Shown in pieces: positions 5,955-6,379 of a stretch of DNA of 6,379 nucleotides. Under the pieces are notes generated by a model, which was not told where the DNA came from, did not search any database, and saw only the letters and a program-made list of their open reading frames with translations. The stretch comes from Gammaproteobacteria bacterium UBA5338. Lineage in GTDB: Bacteria; Pseudomonadota; Gammaproteobacteria; Pseudomonadales; UBA5862. The position numbers and the translations under genes were made by a program. Numbering within the stretch: the first letter of the stretch is position 1; each line of letters starts with the position of its first letter. Where the stretch lies: positions 1 to 6,379 of the forward strand of contig DHQM01000131.1 in assembly GCA_002408105.1 (NCBI GenBank), in the 5' to 3' direction.

Positions 5955-6379
5955 ATGCTTGAGTCCGACCGCATCCTGTCTGCAAGCAGTACAGAGCCGG
6001 AACGGCATGTTGAGCAGGAGATCCGTCCGCGCACCCTAGCGGACTACCGGGGGCAAACCGAGGTGCGCGACCAGTTGGACATCTTCATTGCCGCAAGCCG
6101 CAGCCGTGGAGAAGCGCTGGACCACACCCTGATCTTTGGCCCGCCGGGCCTTGGAAAGACCACCCTGGCGCACATCATTGCGCAGCAAACCCACTCGGAA
6201 TTCATCAAACTGTCGGCGGTACTGTCAGGCGTCAAGGAAATACGAGCGGCGATTCAGCAGGCTCAGGACGTTCGAGCGTTGCAGCACCGTCGGACGATTT
6301 TGTTTGTGGACGAGGTACATCGTTTTAACAAATCGCAGCAAGACGCGTTTTTGCCTCACAGGGCACGCGACAACAGCGC
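5955..6379 (+). CDS. ruvB: RuvB N-terminus joined in frame to RarA/MgsA AAA+ core (chimeric, cut by right edge)
   Basis: This frame gives 141 codons open to the window end. Residues 1–76 are RuvB, the AAA+ motor that drives branch migration with RuvA: MLESDRILSA, IRPRTLADYRGQ, then EALDHTLIFGPPGLGKTTLA with Walker A at 62–69. RuvB should continue with a segment like GVNLRTTSGP and LFIDEIHRLSPVVEE. Instead residues about 82–135 read EFIKLSAVLSGVKEIRAAI, then RRTILFVDEVHRFNKSQQD and AFLPH, which is RarA/MgsA, the replication-fork AAA+ ATPase. The switch lies between about 6170 and 6210. By hand count GC is 63–65% in 6061–6180, then about 53, 60 and 45% in the next three 60-base blocks. The last residues (RARDNS) no longer match RarA either. 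The start is supported by its position after ruvA, by GGGGG at 5944–5948 and by alignment with the family. The symbol applies only to the N-terminal part; a join artefact is the likeliest cause. Confidence 0.85.
   Translation, partial: MLESDRILSASSTEPERHVEQEIRPRTLADYRGQTEVRDQLDIFIAASRSRGEALDHTLIFGPPGLGKTTLAHIIAQQTHSEFIKLSAVLSGVKEIRAAIQQAQDVRALQHRRTILFVDEVHRFNKSQQDAFLPHRARDNS

Overview
The window looks like a chromosomal core region of a GC-rich gammaproteobacterium. The evidence is the gene order aspS–yebC–ruvC–ruvA–ruvB, AspRS and RuvABC proteins of gammaproteobacterial type, and an FmdB-type zinc-ribbon gene just upstream of aspS, an arrangement I associate with Chromatiales/Xanthomonadales/Pseudomonas-like lineages. 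I cannot name a genus. There are no insertion sequences, CRISPR arrays, tRNAs, rRNAs or phage genes that I can support.

Left part, minus strand (1–1591): the N-terminal 61 codons of a Lys/Ala/Pro-rich, histone H1-like protein run off the left edge. A good sigma-70-like promoter lies about 145 bases upstream of its start. Upstream of that is a complete 375-residue protein with a C-terminal HD-GYP domain (cyclic-di-GMP phosphodiesterase family) in which some usual motif residues are changed.

Middle and right part, plus strand (about 1730–6379): a divergent promoter region leads into a small FmdB-family zinc-ribbon gene, followed by a strong GNRA-free UUCG hairpin with a short T-run. Then come aspS (aspartyl-tRNA synthetase, with the histidine typical of the non-discriminating type), yebC (TACO1-family translation/regulatory factor), ruvC (Holliday-junction resolvase) and ruvA (junction-binding subunit). 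Spacings from aspS to ruvA are 40, 12 and 25 bases, so these genes are probably cotranscribed. RuvC, RuvA and RuvB normally act together to branch-migrate and cut Holliday junctions during recombination and repair.

The most notable thing is at the right edge. The reading frame after ruvA begins as a textbook RuvB as far as the Walker A region (about residue 72–76), then continues in the same frame as RarA/MgsA (LSAVLSGVKEIRAAI, then FVDEVHRFNKSQQDAFLPH). GC content drops after the switch. The frame is an in-frame RuvB–RarA chimera cut by the window end. The likeliest explanation is a chimeric join (assembly or amplification) at the Walker A sequence that both AAA+ families share. A genuine gene fusion is possible but cannot be decided here. 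I found no convincing new biological system; the rest of the window is ordinary housekeeping sequence.
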